From assembly GCF_010548375.1 (NCBI RefSeq), contig NZ_JAAGLY010000003.1, positions 496,001 through 560,000 of the forward strand: a stretch of DNA of 64,000 nt, in the 5' to 3' direction. Shown here piece by piece: positions 17,035-25,961 of the stretch. Position 1 is the first letter of the stretch, and each line of letters begins with the position of its first letter. A program made the position numbers and the translations under genes. Under the pieces are notes generated by a model. It was not told the origin of the DNA, did no database searches, and worked only from the letters and a program-made list of their open reading frames with translations. This DNA is from Streptomyces sp. SID13726 (GTDB taxonomy: Bacteria > Actinomycetota > Actinomycetes > Streptomycetales > Streptomycetaceae).

Positions 17035-18348
17035 TCAGTCGGCCAGGGAGGCGGTGACGGCCTCGTTGTCCTTGTCGACCTTCGCCGCGTCCCCGAAGAC
17101 GGCGTCGCGCATCAGGGTCAGCCAGGGCCCGTTGGGGTCGTTGAAGGTCTGGCCGAACTTCAGGGCGTAGGGCGTACGGCCGTCCGCCACCAGCTGGTTG
17201 ATGGTGACCAGGCGCGGGTCCGCCTGGGAGAACTTGTTGGCCGCGAGGTCGGAGCGCGCGACCACGTCCTTGTGCGCGGCGACCACGTCGACCTGTGCCT
17301 CGTCGCCCACGGACCAGGCGAGGAAGTTCCAGGCCTGGTCGACCTTGTCGCTGGTGGCGGAGACGCCGATGGCGTCACCGCCGACGAACGTCGACCTGCC
17401 GCCGTCCGGTCCGGGGATGGGGGCGACGCCGAGGTCGAGGTCCTTGGGCATCAGGCCCAGGGTCGTCGACGGCATAGGCATCACGCCGATCTTGCCCTTG
17501 GGGAAGATTCCGGTCCAGGTCACACCGGTCTCGTCGCGGGCGCCCGGGGCCACGATGTCGTCCTGGACCCAGCCGCGGTAGGTGTCGTAGACCTTCTTGG
17601 CGGTGGCCGAGGCGAGCAGGGACTCGGTGCCGTCCTTGTTCAGTACGTCCTCGCCGGCGGCCCAGATCGACGGCCACCAGGTGAAGACGCCGCAGCCGCC
17701 GCAGTTGCCGCCGAAGAAGGTGCCGTCTACACCGCCGCCCAACTTGTCGACGGCACGCGCCTGTTGGTCCCATTCGGCGAGACTGGTGGGCGGCTTGTCG
17801 GGGTCGAGCTTCGCCTTGCGGTACAGGTCCTTGTTGTAGAAGAGCACCGACAGGTCGAGGGTGTGCGGGACGACGTACTTCTTGCCGTCGTAGGTGCCCG
17901 CCTTGATGTGCGACTGGGCGAGCTTGTCGGCGAAGGGCAGGGCGTCGATGCGGGTGGTGAGGTCGGCGAAGAGCCCGCTGGAGGTGTAGTTCGGGACGAA
18001 CACCACGTCGGAGGCGAAGAGATCGGGGAGGTCCTTGGAGCCGGCCGCCGCGCCGACCTTGGCCTGGTAGTCGTCGGTGGGGATGACGGTCAGCTCGACC
18101 TTGTTCTTGTGGTTCGCGTTGTACGCCTTGACCAGGGCCTCGCTCTGCGGGCGGGTGGCCGCGCGGGTCCACATGGTGAGCGTGGCGCCGTCGTCGACAC
18201 CCTTGGCGTCCGCCTTGCCTCCTCCTCCCCCGCCGCCGGAGTCGCTCCCCGACCCGCAGGCCGTGGCCAGTCCCGCGGTGACGAGCAGCGCGACCGCCGC
18301 GACGGTCAGGCGGCGGACGGGTCCCTGTGATCCGGTCGGGCTCCCCAT
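17035..18348 (-). CDS. Extracellular sugar-binding lipoprotein of ABC importer
   Basis: 437 residues. A lipoprotein signal peptide ends in LATA-C31, followed by a flexible Ser/Gly-rich linker (SDSGGGGGGG). The mature part matches family 1 solute-binding proteins: TLTMWTRAATRPQSEALVKAYN near the start, then VVFVPNYTSSGLFADLT and a late WNFLAW. It is the first gene of the importer/GH127 operon and delivers an arabinose-containing oligosaccharide, judging by its neighbours. A LacI-type operator overlaps a TTGACG -35-like element 41-60 bp upstream. Confidence 0.92.
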   Translation of the reverse strand: MGSPTGSQGPVRRLTVAAVALLVTAGLATACGSGSDSGGGGGGGKADAKGVDDGATLTMWTRAATRPQSEALVKAYNANHKNKVELTVIPTDDYQAKVGAAAGSKDLPDLFASDVVFVPNYTSSGLFADLTTRIDALPFADKLAQSHIKAGTYDGKKYVVPHTLDLSVLFYNKDLYRKAKLDPDKPPTSLAEWDQQARAVDKLGGGVDGTFFGGNCGGCGVFTWWPSIWAAGEDVLNKDGTESLLASATAKKVYDTYRGWVQDDIVAPGARDETGVTWTGIFPKGKIGVMPMPSTTLGLMPKDLDLGVAPIPGPDGGRSTFVGGDAIGVSATSDKVDQAWNFLAWSVGDEAQVDVVAAHKDVVARSDLAANKFSQADPRLVTINQLVADGRTPYALKFGQTFNDPNGPWLTLMRDAVFGDAAKVDKDNEAVTASLAD

Positions 18349-18388
18349 GACGATCCCCCTTCGTGACGAGCACCCGGAAGAAACGAGC

Positions 18389-18402
18389 CGAAAAGGCTTT
18401 CG
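18389..18402. promoter_or_regulatory. LacI-type operator before the sugar-importer operon
   Basis: CGAAAAGGCTTTCG has mirror arms CGAAA/TTTCG. On the minus strand it reads CGAAAGCCTTTTCG and directly overlaps a TTGACG hexamer (revcomp of 18401-18406). The same 14-mer, with 12 of 14 matches, is found at 19617-19630 in front of the large secreted hydrolase. Confidence 0.7.
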
Positions 18403-18468
18403 TCAAGCTAGAACCGAGCTGAGGGCCCGTCAATCCCCTGTGCAGGACAACGCGTTCAGGTGGGGTAC

Positions 18469-18480
18469 CGAAAATTCTCG
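18469..18480. promoter_or_regulatory. Possible second operator upstream of lacI
   Basis: CGAAAATTCTCG is a near-perfect palindrome (CGAnAATTnTCG, 10 of 12) 40-51 bp before the LacI start. It shares the CGAAAA head with the other two sites but not the TTTT tail, so it may be an autoregulatory variant. Confidence 0.45.
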
Positions 18481-18519
18481 CGTACGGTTTAGGAACGTGC
18501 CGCGAGACAGGAGACCCGC

Positions 18520-19548
18520 ATGACCCCAGCCCCCGGCCCCTCCCGTGCGCACACCGCCACCCTCACCGACGTCGCCCGGCTGGCCGGCGTCTCCGTCGCC
18601 ACCGCGTCCAAGGCCCTCAACGGCCGCAGCCAGGTGCGCGCCGAGACCCGGCAGCGGGTGATCGAGGCGGCGGAGCGGCTGTCGTTCCGACCCAACCAGC
18701 TGGCCCGCGGGCTGCTCGCCGGCCGGACGGGTACCGTCGGACTGCTCACCAGCGACCTGGAGGGCAGATTCAGCATCCCGATCCTGATGGGCGCGGAGGA
18801 CGCCTTCGGCGCGGGCGAGGTCGCGGTGTTCCTGTGCGACGCGCGCGGTGACGCGATCCGCGAGCAGCACCATGTGCGCGCGCTGCTCGGACGCCGGGTG
18901 GACGGGCTGATCGTGGTGGGCAGCCGGACCGATCCGCGACCGTCGCTCGGCCGTGAGCTGCCCGTTCCCGTGGTGTACGCCTACGCCCCCTCGGACGATC
19001 CGGCGGATCTGTCGATCGTGCCGGACAACGTGGACGCGGGCCGGATCGCGGTCGAGCACCTGCTGGCGTGCGGCCGTACCCGGATCGCGCACATCACCGG
19101 CGACCCGGGGTATCTCGCGGCGCGGGACCGCGCGGACGGGGCCCGGGCCGCGCTCGCCGAGGCGGGTCTCGCCCTGGTCGGCGAGCCGCGGTTCGCGGAG
19201 TGGTCGGAGGGGTGGGGGCGGGCGGCGACCGCGATGCTGCTGGAGCGTCATCCGGACGTGGACGCGGTGCTGTGCGGCAGCGACCAGATCGCGCGCGGGG
19301 TGATCGAGGTCCTGCGGGAGCGCGGGCACCGGGTGCCGGAGGACGTGGCGGTGATGGGCTTCGACAACTGGCAGGTCCTGACCTCGGCCTCGCGGCCGCC
19401 GCTGACGAGCGTCGACATGAACCTGGAGCAGGTGGGGCGGGCGGCGGCGCAGGCGCTGTTCGGAGCGATCGACGGGGCGCCGCGCTCGGGGGTGGAGACG
19501 CTGCCCTGCCGGGTGGTGATCCGGGGGTCCACGGCTCAGCTGTCCTGA
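18520..19548 (+). CDS. LacI-family transcriptional regulator
   Basis: 342 residues. The HTH and hinge helix are at about 15-65 (TLTDVARLAGVSVATASKALNG ... PNQLARGL), followed by a periplasmic-binding-protein-like sugar domain with TGDPGYLAARDRADG and DVAVMGFDNW. The gene sits between the divergent importer/GH127 operon and the downstream secreted hydrolases. Matching CGAAA-CC-TTTT sites lie at both, so it is most simply the local repressor of arabino-oligosaccharide use, released by an arabinose-type sugar. Confidence 0.92.
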   Translation: MTPAPGPSRAHTATLTDVARLAGVSVATASKALNGRSQVRAETRQRVIEAAERLSFRPNQLARGLLAGRTGTVGLLTSDLEGRFSIPILMGAEDAFGAGEVAVFLCDARGDAIREQHHVRALLGRRVDGLIVVGSRTDPRPSLGRELPVPVVYAYAPSDDPADLSIVPDNVDAGRIAVEHLLACGRTRIAHITGDPGYLAARDRADGARAALAEAGLALVGEPRFAEWSEGWGRAATAMLLERHPDVDAVLCGSDQIARGVIEVLRERGHRVPEDVAVMGFDNWQVLTSASRPPLTSVDMNLEQVGRAAAQALFGAIDGAPRSGVETLPCRVVIRGSTAQLS

Positions 19549-19586
19549 ATCGCGCGGTCGCCGAACTTCGGCCCCAACGGCCACCC

Positions 19587-19615
19587 TTGACACTCCATCA
19601 GCTCGCTCCTACGTT
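19587..19615 (+). promoter_or_regulatory. Housekeeping-type promoter of the secreted-hydrolase operon
   Basis: TTGACA at 19587-19592, a 17-bp spacer and TACGTT at 19610-19615 form a near-consensus vegetative promoter 58 bp before the hydrolase start codon. The LacI-type site at 19617-19630 begins right after the -10 element and would cover the transcription start. Confidence 0.75.
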
Positions 19616-19616
19616 G

Positions 19617-19630
19617 CGAAAACCTTTTAG
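19617..19630. promoter_or_regulatory. LacI-type operator at the hydrolase transcription start
   Basis: CGAAAACCTTTTAG matches the minus-strand reading of the importer operator (CGAAAGCCTTTTCG) in 12 of 14 bases. Its position just downstream of the -10 hexamer fits simple steric repression. Confidence 0.7.
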
Positions 19631-19672
19631 GCATTTTCCGCCACAGGTCGTTTCGGCAAAGGGGAGCATCCG

Positions 19673-22600
19673 ATGCGAAGACGAACTCCGGTGCGAAGTC
19701 GAACCCCGGTGCGCAGTCGAACTCCGGTGCGCAGAAGAACAGAGCCCGTCGCTCAGCGCCTCCTCGTGGTCCTGGCCCTCCTGCTCTGTTCCGTCTCCCT
19801 CGCGACGCCCGCCCGCGCCGCCCAGACCATCGGCTTCCCCACCTTCACCGGGCCCGCGATCCCGGCCCCGCCGGTCGCCCAGACCACCGGCGACATGATG
19901 CGGGCGATCTACGACTCGGAGAGTTCGGGCACCGACTTCTGGATGGACCGCCTGCTGGCCCGCACCGGTGACGACCCGGCCGGGCCCTGGTTGATGAGCC
20001 GTGGCCGCGCCCTCTTCATGAAGGAGCACAACCCCTCCCAGCTCGGTTTCGGCGGCAAGGTCGCCTACTGGGAGAGCATCAACGACAACAGCGCCTACAC
20101 GGTCGCGATCACCCCGGGCACCTTCACCGAACAGGTCTCCCAGCGCCGCCAGACGCCGAGCAACTGGAGGAGCGTCCACACCAGCGGCTCGATCTCGGTC
20201 GAGCAGACCAAGTTCATCACCGACAACAACGTGGCCGTGACCAACCTGGCCATCAAGAACAACGGCAGCGGCTCGACCACCCTGCAACTGCGGGCGACTT
20301 CGCCGTACGCCACCTCGGGCACCGGCAGCGAGCTGACCGGCCAGGTCAACGCCTACAACAACCTCACCACCATCCGGCCCCGCCTCACCGGCGACGGCTT
20401 CACGGTCTCCAGTGGCGGCCTCAACCGCTCGGTGACCGTCGCGTCCGGTGCCACGGTGACCGTCAAGGTGGTGATGGGCTTCGTCACCGACGAGATCCCG
20501 GAGTCGCTGACCGAGTACAACGCCTACGCGGGCTACTCCGCGGCGACGGCGTTCGCGACCCATGTGAAGGCCTACAACCTGTGGTGGGCGCAGAACGTGC
20601 CCTACATCGACGTCCCGGAACCGGCGATCAAGAAGAGCATCTACTACCGCTGGTGGCTGATGCGGTTCAACAACCTCGACGCCGACATCCCCGGGCAGAC
20701 CTTCCAGTTCCCGACCTCCACCGAGGGTGTCCTCGGCTACAACAACGCCATCGCGCTGACCCAGCCGATGCACATCGACGACCTCAAGTACCTGCGCAAC
20801 CCGGCCTATTCGTACGGCGACTGGCTGAGCGTCGGCCAGATCTCCAAGGGCGGACGGTTCCTCGACAACCCGGGCGACCCGGCGAACTGGTCCAACAGCT
20901 ACACCCAGTACATCGCCGAGGCGGCCTGGAAGAGCTACCAGATCCACGGCGGCCAGCCGGCGATAGCGAACCAGCTCGCGCACTACGCCGAGGGCGATGT
21001 GAAGGGCCAACTCGCCTACTACGACCACGACAACAACAAGCTGATCGAGTACGACTGGGGCGCCCTGACCGGCAACGACGCCGACGCGGTCTCCTTCCAC
21101 TGGAAGCCCGGCAACATGGACCGCGCCGAGTCCGCCTACCAGTACAGCGGCGCCCTCGCCGCCGCGCAGGCCTACGAGGCGACCGGCAACACCGCCAAGG
21201 CGACGGAGATGCGCACCCTCGCGGGCCAGATCAAGGACGCCATCGTCAACGTCCTGTGGAACCCCAACAGGCAGCTGTTCGAGCACCGGCTGAAGTCGAC
21301 GAACGAGTGGGTGCCCTGGAAGGAGATCAACAACTACTACCCGTTCTCGGTGGGCGCGGTCCCCAACACCGCGACGTACAAGCAGGCGTTGCGGCTCTAC
21401 GACGACCCGGCCCAGTACCCGGTGTTCCCCTTCTACACGGCCAACCAGGTCGACAAGAAGGCGGCGGCGGAGGCGGGCGAGCCCGGCTCCAACAACTTCT
21501 CGACCATCAACTCCACGGTCCAGTTCCGGCTGTACTCCTCGGTGTTGCGCAACTACCCCAACTCCTGGATGAACGCCACGGACTACAAGAAGCTCCTCTA
21601 CTGGAACGCCTGGGCGCAGTACGTCGGCGGCAACACCCAGTGGCCGGACGCGAACGAGTTCTGGGCCGACTGGAACGGCAGCTCGATCGACTACCGCTCC
21701 TGGATCCACCACAACATCCTCGGCAGCAGCAACTGGACCGTGATCGAGGACGTGGCGGGCCTGCGTCCGCGCAACGACAACAAGGTCGAGCTGTCCCCGA
21801 TCAACATCGGCTGGGACCACTTCACGGTCAACAACCTCCGCTACCGGGGGGCCGACCTGTCGATCGTCTGGGACGACCCGGCCGACGGCGTGGTGCGCTA
21901 CCCGGGCATCCCGGAGGGCTACTCGATCTACGTGAACGGCAACCGGGTCGCCACCGTCTCCTCGCTGGTGCCCTTCACCTGGGACCCGGCCACCGGTGAC
22001 GTCACGACGAGCGGCACGGTCACCCACCACACGTCCGTCGCCGGGCTCAAGGCGCCGAACCAGGTCGTGCAGGACAGCCCCCGCATGGTCGACATGCTCG
22101 CCAAGGCCGGCGTCGACCTCACCGCTGACCTGACCAACCTCGCGGCCGGCGCCACCGTGTCCGCCTCCTCCACGGGTTCCGGCAGCACGACGGCCGGGGC
22201 GGTCGACGGCTATCCCACCAACGAGCCGTTCTGGGGCGCGGGCGGTTCGGCCGCCCAGGACTGGTACGAGCTGAACTTCGGCACGGCTCGCACGCTCAAC
22301 GAGCTGCGCCTGTACTTCAAGGACAGCCGCCCGGCCTCGGCCACCTACCGGGCTCCGTCGGCGTACACCGTGCAGTACTACAACGGCAGTTCATGGGTGG
22401 ACGCCCCGAGCCAGACGAAGAGTCCGGCCGCGCCGCGCGCCAACTACAACCTGGTGAGGTTCCCGGCGGTCAGCGCCCAGCGCGTACGGGTCCTGGCCAC
22501 CAACGCCTCCGGCGCCAGGACGGGTCTGACCGAGGTCAAGGTGTTCAACCGGGGCGGGGTCCAGCCACCGGCCAACCAGGCGGCCTCGGCCACCGCGTCG

Positions 22601-22999
22601 GCGTCGTACACCTCCGCCTGGGAGAGCGTCGGCGCGGTCAACGACGGCATCGACCCGCCCTCCTCCAACGACACCGTCAACCCGCGCTGGGGCACCTGGC
22701 CCGAGACGGGCCAGCAGTGGGCGGAACTGACCTGGCCGACGGCGAGGACCCTGAACAAGGCCGACGTGTACTTCTTCGACGACGACCAGGGCATCGACAT
22801 GCCGGCCTCCTGGAAGCTCCAGTACTGGAACGGCAGCGCCTACGTCGACGTGCCGGGCGCGAGCGGCTATCCCCTGGCCAAGAACCAGTACAACAGCGTC
22901 ACCTTCACCGCCACGAACACCACGCGGCTGCGGGTGCTGCTGACGAGCAACGGCACGAACTCCGTCGGACTCCTCGAAGCGAAGGTGTACGGCCCATGA
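19673..22999 (+). CDS. Large secreted glycoside hydrolase, (alpha/alpha)6 MGH1/GH63-like, with two F5/8C carbohydrate-binding domains
   Basis: 1108 residues. An unusual basic head with three RTPVRS/R repeats (residues 4-21) precedes the hydrophobic signal core and an ARA-A cleavage site. The middle (about 60-790) resembles MGH1/GH63-like (alpha/alpha)6 hydrolases: YYRWWLMRFNNL, FPTSTEGVLGYNNA, NANEFWADWNG-like and RSWIHHNILG segments rich in aromatic and acidic residues. Two discoidin/F5-8C (CBM32-like) domains follow from about 822 and 968. GGGGAG precedes ATG 19673. It should attack a plant polysaccharide outside the cell; the substrate is inferred to contain arabinose from its neighbours. 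The next gene overlaps its stop by four bases. Confidence 0.8.
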   Translation: MRRRTPVRSRTPVRSRTPVRRRTEPVAQRLLVVLALLLCSVSLATPARAAQTIGFPTFTGPAIPAPPVAQTTGDMMRAIYDSESSGTDFWMDRLLARTGDDPAGPWLMSRGRALFMKEHNPSQLGFGGKVAYWESINDNSAYTVAITPGTFTEQVSQRRQTPSNWRSVHTSGSISVEQTKFITDNNVAVTNLAIKNNGSGSTTLQLRATSPYATSGTGSELTGQVNAYNNLTTIRPRLTGDGFTVSSGGLNRSVTVASGATVTVKVVMGFVTDEIPESLTEYNAYAGYSAATAFATHVKAYNLWWAQNVPYIDVPEPAIKKSIYYRWWLMRFNNLDADIPGQTFQFPTSTEGVLGYNNAIALTQPMHIDDLKYLRNPAYSYGDWLSVGQISKGGRFLDNPGDPANWSNSYTQYIAEAAWKSYQIHGGQPAIANQLAHYAEGDVKGQLAYYDHDNNKLIEYDWGALTGNDADAVSFHWKPGNMDRAESAYQYSGALAAAQAYEATGNTAKATEMRTLAGQIKDAIVNVLWNPNRQLFEHRLKSTNEWVPWKEINNYYPFSVGAVPNTATYKQALRLYDDPAQYPVFPFYTANQVDKKAAAEAGEPGSNNFSTINSTVQFRLYSSVLRNYPNSWMNATDYKKLLYWNAWAQYVGGNTQWPDANEFWADWNGSSIDYRSWIHHNILGSSNWTVIEDVAGLRPRNDNKVELSPINIGWDHFTVNNLRYRGADLSIVWDDPADGVVRYPGIPEGYSIYVNGNRVATVSSLVPFTWDPATGDVTTSGTVTHHTSVAGLKAPNQVVQDSPRMVDMLAKAGVDLTADLTNLAAGATVSASSTGSGSTTAGAVDGYPTNEPFWGAGGSAAQDWYELNFGTARTLNELRLYFKDSRPASATYRAPSAYTVQYYNGSSWVDAPSQTKSPAAPRANYNLVRFPAVSAQRVRVLATNASGARTGLTEVKVFNRGGVQPPANQAASATASASYTSAWESVGAVNDGIDPPSSNDTVNPRWGTWPETGQQWAELTWPTARTLNKADVYFFDDDQGIDMPASWKLQYWNGSAYVDVPGASGYPLAKNQYNSVTFTATNTTRLRVLLTSNGTNSVGLLEAKVYGP
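19682..19735 (+). repeat. Three 18-bp in-frame tandem repeats encoding RTPVRS
   Basis: CGAACTCCGGTGCGAAGT and two near copies occupy 19682-19699, 19700-19717 and 19718-19735, with one or two base changes each. They encode R-T-P-V-R-S, R-T-P-V-R-S and R-T-P-V-R-R in the n-region of the signal peptide, giving an unusually long, strongly basic export signal. Confidence 0.85.
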
Positions 23000-24480
23000 C
23001 CAGATCCAGACTGCTCCTGGCCCTGCTCGTGCTGGCGACGGCCTTCCTCGTCGCACCGCCCGCGTCCGCCGCCGTCACGTTCACCTCGACAGCCGTCAAC
23101 CAGAGCGGCGGCAACTGCCTGGACCTGCCCGGGAGTTCGACGACGGCGGGTGCTCAACTCCGGGCGTCCACCTGTTCGTCGGGCTCCAGCCAGAACCTCT
23201 CCTACACCCCCGTCTCCGGGACGAGCGACACGTACACGATCACCACCCAGTCCGGTCAGTGCGTGGACGTCTACGGCGCCTCCACGGCGGACAACGCGGC
23301 GATCATCCAGTGGCCCTGCCACGGCGGCACCAACCAGCAGTGGCGGCTCGTCCCGGTGACGGTCCCGGGCACCGACAGGACCTTCAACCTGGTGTCGGTG
23401 AGCTCGGGCAAGTGCGTCGCGCCGAGCGGGGGTTCGTCGGCGTCCAACACCAGCCTGGTGCAGCTGCCGTGTTCCACGAGCGGCGGCAGGGTGTGGCGGC
23501 TGCCCTCCTTCACCGGCGGCGGCACCACACCGGGCACCTTCGCCAACCCGCTCTCCCAGCACGGGCCCGACCCCTGGCTGACGTACTACGACGGCTTCTA
23601 CTACCTGGCCACCACGACCTGGAACTCGACGGTCACAATGCGCAAGGCGAGCACGCTGGCCGGGCTCGCCACCGCCACGGACCAGGTGATCTTCAACCTG
23701 ACCCGGCCCAACGGGGCGGGCACCATGTGGGCACCGGAGTTCCATCTGCTCGACGGCCCCAACGGCAAGCGCTGGTACTTCTACTACACGGCCGGGCGGG
23801 AGCCGTACGACCTCGGCACCCAGCGGATCCATGTGCTGGAGAGCGCGGGCCTGGACCCGATGGGCCCCTACAGCTTCAAGGCCGACCTGCTCGACCCGAC
23901 CCAGGACAACACCTGGGAACTGGACCCGGGCATTCTTCAACTCAATGGCCGGCTCTATCTGTTGGGCACCTTCTACAACGGCTCGCAGCCCATGTTCATC
24001 CGCCCGCTGTCCAACCCGTGGACCGCGAGCGGCACCCGGCGCGTGCTGTCCACGCCGACCTACAGCTGGGAGACCGTGGGCGGCGCGGTCAACGAGGGGG
24101 CCGAGGTGCTCCAGCGGGGCGGGAAGACCTTCATCGTCTACTCGGCCAGCCACTGCTCCACGCCCGACTACAAGCTGGGCATGCTCACCTACAACGGCGG
24201 TGACCCGCTGAACTCCTCGTCCTGGGTGAAGTCGCCGAACCCGGTGTTCCAGCGGTCCAACGCCAACGGCGTGTACGGCCCCGGCCACAACGGCTTCTTC
24301 AAGTCGCCGGACGGCACCGAGGACTGGATCGTCTACCACGCCAACAGCTCCGCGAGCGGGGGCTGCGACATGAACCGCTCCACCAGGGCGCAGAAGTTCA
24401 CCTGGAACGCCGACGGCACTCCGAACTTCGGCACCCCGGTGGCACTCGGGGTCCAACTGCCCGCCCCTTCAGGCGAGTAG
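22996..24480 (+). CDS. Secreted GH43 enzyme with N-terminal ricin-type lectin domain
   Basis: 494 residues. The signal peptide (1-26) ends at ASAA. A ricin B-type beta-trefoil covers about 30-172 (repeated QxW-like motifs NQQWRL and GRVWRL). A GH43 propeller follows from about 185. The three GH43 carboxylates are visible: base Asp192 in HGPDPW, pKa-tuning Asp310 in ELDPG, and acid Glu370 in NEGAEV. Such enzymes are typically alpha-L-arabinofuranosidases. The ATG overlaps the preceding stop (ATGA), so it is coupled to the large hydrolase and under the same LacI-type promoter. It overlaps the convergent hydrolase gene by 12 bp. Confidence 0.9.
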   Translation: MTRSRLLLALLVLATAFLVAPPASAAVTFTSTAVNQSGGNCLDLPGSSTTAGAQLRASTCSSGSSQNLSYTPVSGTSDTYTITTQSGQCVDVYGASTADNAAIIQWPCHGGTNQQWRLVPVTVPGTDRTFNLVSVSSGKCVAPSGGSSASNTSLVQLPCSTSGGRVWRLPSFTGGGTTPGTFANPLSQHGPDPWLTYYDGFYYLATTTWNSTVTMRKASTLAGLATATDQVIFNLTRPNGAGTMWAPEFHLLDGPNGKRWYFYYTAGREPYDLGTQRIHVLESAGLDPMGPYSFKADLLDPTQDNTWELDPGILQLNGRLYLLGTFYNGSQPMFIRPLSNPWTASGTRRVLSTPTYSWETVGGAVNEGAEVLQRGGKTFIVYSASHCSTPDYKLGMLTYNGGDPLNSSSWVKSPNPVFQRSNANGVYGPGHNGFFKSPDGTEDWIVYHANSSASGGCDMNRSTRAQKFTWNADGTPNFGTPVALGVQLPAPSGE

Positions 24481-25824
24481 GCCCCGCAGGAACGGCGCCA
24501 GGGTACGGGTGAAGGTGTTGCCCTCCGGGGCGGCGAACAGCGGGTCGAGGTGGTTCATCCCGTTGTCCGTCTCGTAAGTCGCGCGAGGGATACGGGAGTT
24601 CGCCACGACCTCGCGGGCCGCGGAGACGATCGTGCCCTTGGCGTAGCTCGTCTGGAAGGCGTACAGCGGGATGTCCAGGCCTGCGGCGTGCCGCAGGCGC
24701 AGGCCGAGGGAGCGGGCGGTGTCGGTCTCGGCGTAGGCGTCGGTGACGTCGAGGTCGAGGGAGAGCCGGGCCGGCCAGTACCACTCCCACACGGCCGGCT
24801 CGGGACCGCCCGCGTACGCCTCGGCGACCCGGCCGAGGGGCGTGATGCCCGCGTCGACCCAGCCGCGCGGGTCACCGCTGTCGGCGAGGTGACCCGAGTG
24901 CACGCTGATGTCGTTCGGCCAGCCGAATCCCGCGTCCACCAGGGTGCCGAGGAGACCCGCGTTGGTGACCGGGACGGGCGGTCGCAGGGCGTCGGGCATA
25001 CGGGGCTGGAGGACCGAGGCGCCGTCCGGGTCGCGGTGCGCGTACCAGCCGGCGAGCTGGTACCAGATCTGGGTGCTCTCGGCCCGGTCGCCCAGCCCGA
25101 CGGCACTGAGGGTCATGTCGAAGACCGCGCCGCCCTCGACGGCCGCCAGCCGCTCCTTCACCTTCTCCGGCGAGGTGTCGACCGGCTCCCCCGTCCCGTC
25201 GAACGCGCCGAGCACCCCGCCGTCGACCAGCACCAGACCGGCCACGTCCCGGTGACCGGGGCAGCCGTCGAAGTCCCAGGCGGCGTACGCCATGGCGGTG
25301 GTCGCACCCCACGAGTGGCCGCCGAGCACCACCCGCCGTCCGCCCCGGGCGGCGGCCCGTACGACCGCGCGCAGGTCCGCCAGCGTGCGGGCCAGGCCCC
25401 AGCCGGCGACGAAGCCGGACTCCGCCGGGTCCTGCGAGCGGTAGTGGCCGTCGAGGTAGTACGCGGCCGGGTCGGCGGTGCGGAAGCCGGAGCGGTCGGC
25501 CAGGTTCTCCTCGCGCCGGTCCAGCGACCACACCTGTACGCCGGGCACGGCCGCGACGAGGTCCCGGGCAGCGAGCCGGAAGTCGTTCGCGGCCCCGAAC
25601 ATGCCCGGCACCATCACCAGCACGGTGTGCGCGGTGTCGGGTCCGATCCTCAGCACATGGACCCGGTCCGAGCCGGCCGGCCCGCCTCCGCCGCCCACGG
25701 CCAGCGGGACGTACGGCTCCCGGGCCGCCCCCGCCGCGGCGGCCGGACCGGCCCCCGCCGCCAACAGGGCGACCCCACCGGCCACCCCGCCCAGCACCGA
25801 CCTACGCGACAGACCTCTGGACAC
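24469..25824 (-). CDS. Tat-exported alpha/beta hydrolase
   Basis: 451 residues. The N-terminus SRRSVLGGVAGGVALLAAGAG is a clear twin-arginine signal. The nucleophile elbow GGHSWGATTA (Ser in GHSWG) and a later YETDNGMNHLDP (candidate catalytic His) support an alpha/beta hydrolase. An early VMVPGMFGAANDF gives the oxyanion loop. I take GTG 25824 as the start because GAGGGAGA precedes it and the Tat motif follows at once; an ATG 15 codons earlier is possible. The substrate is unknown; an ester or carboxyl ester outside the cell is plausible. Confidence 0.8.
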   Translation of the reverse strand: MSRGLSRRSVLGGVAGGVALLAAGAGPAAAAGAAREPYVPLAVGGGGGPAGSDRVHVLRIGPDTAHTVLVMVPGMFGAANDFRLAARDLVAAVPGVQVWSLDRREENLADRSGFRTADPAAYYLDGHYRSQDPAESGFVAGWGLARTLADLRAVVRAAARGGRRVVLGGHSWGATTAMAYAAWDFDGCPGHRDVAGLVLVDGGVLGAFDGTGEPVDTSPEKVKERLAAVEGGAVFDMTLSAVGLGDRAESTQIWYQLAGWYAHRDPDGASVLQPRMPDALRPPVPVTNAGLLGTLVDAGFGWPNDISVHSGHLADSGDPRGWVDAGITPLGRVAEAYAGGPEPAVWEWYWPARLSLDLDVTDAYAETDTARSLGLRLRHAAGLDIPLYAFQTSYAKGTIVSAAREVVANSRIPRATYETDNGMNHLDPLFAAPEGNTFTRTLAPFLRGLLA

Positions 25825-25961
25825 GTTCGTCTCCCTCTCAACTGACCGCCCACAAGCGCCGGATGACAACCTACGCTCCGTTTGTGACGGGGTTGGTGGC
25901 AGGTCCAGGCAAGATCATGTGCCGCGCGGGTCGGCCAGGGACGCGGACCGGACACCGCCGG

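Noticed and set aside
19598..22030. Open frame of about 810 codons on the minus strand
   Set aside because: It is a shadow of the large secreted hydrolase, whose plus-strand product has a signal peptide and recognisable domains.
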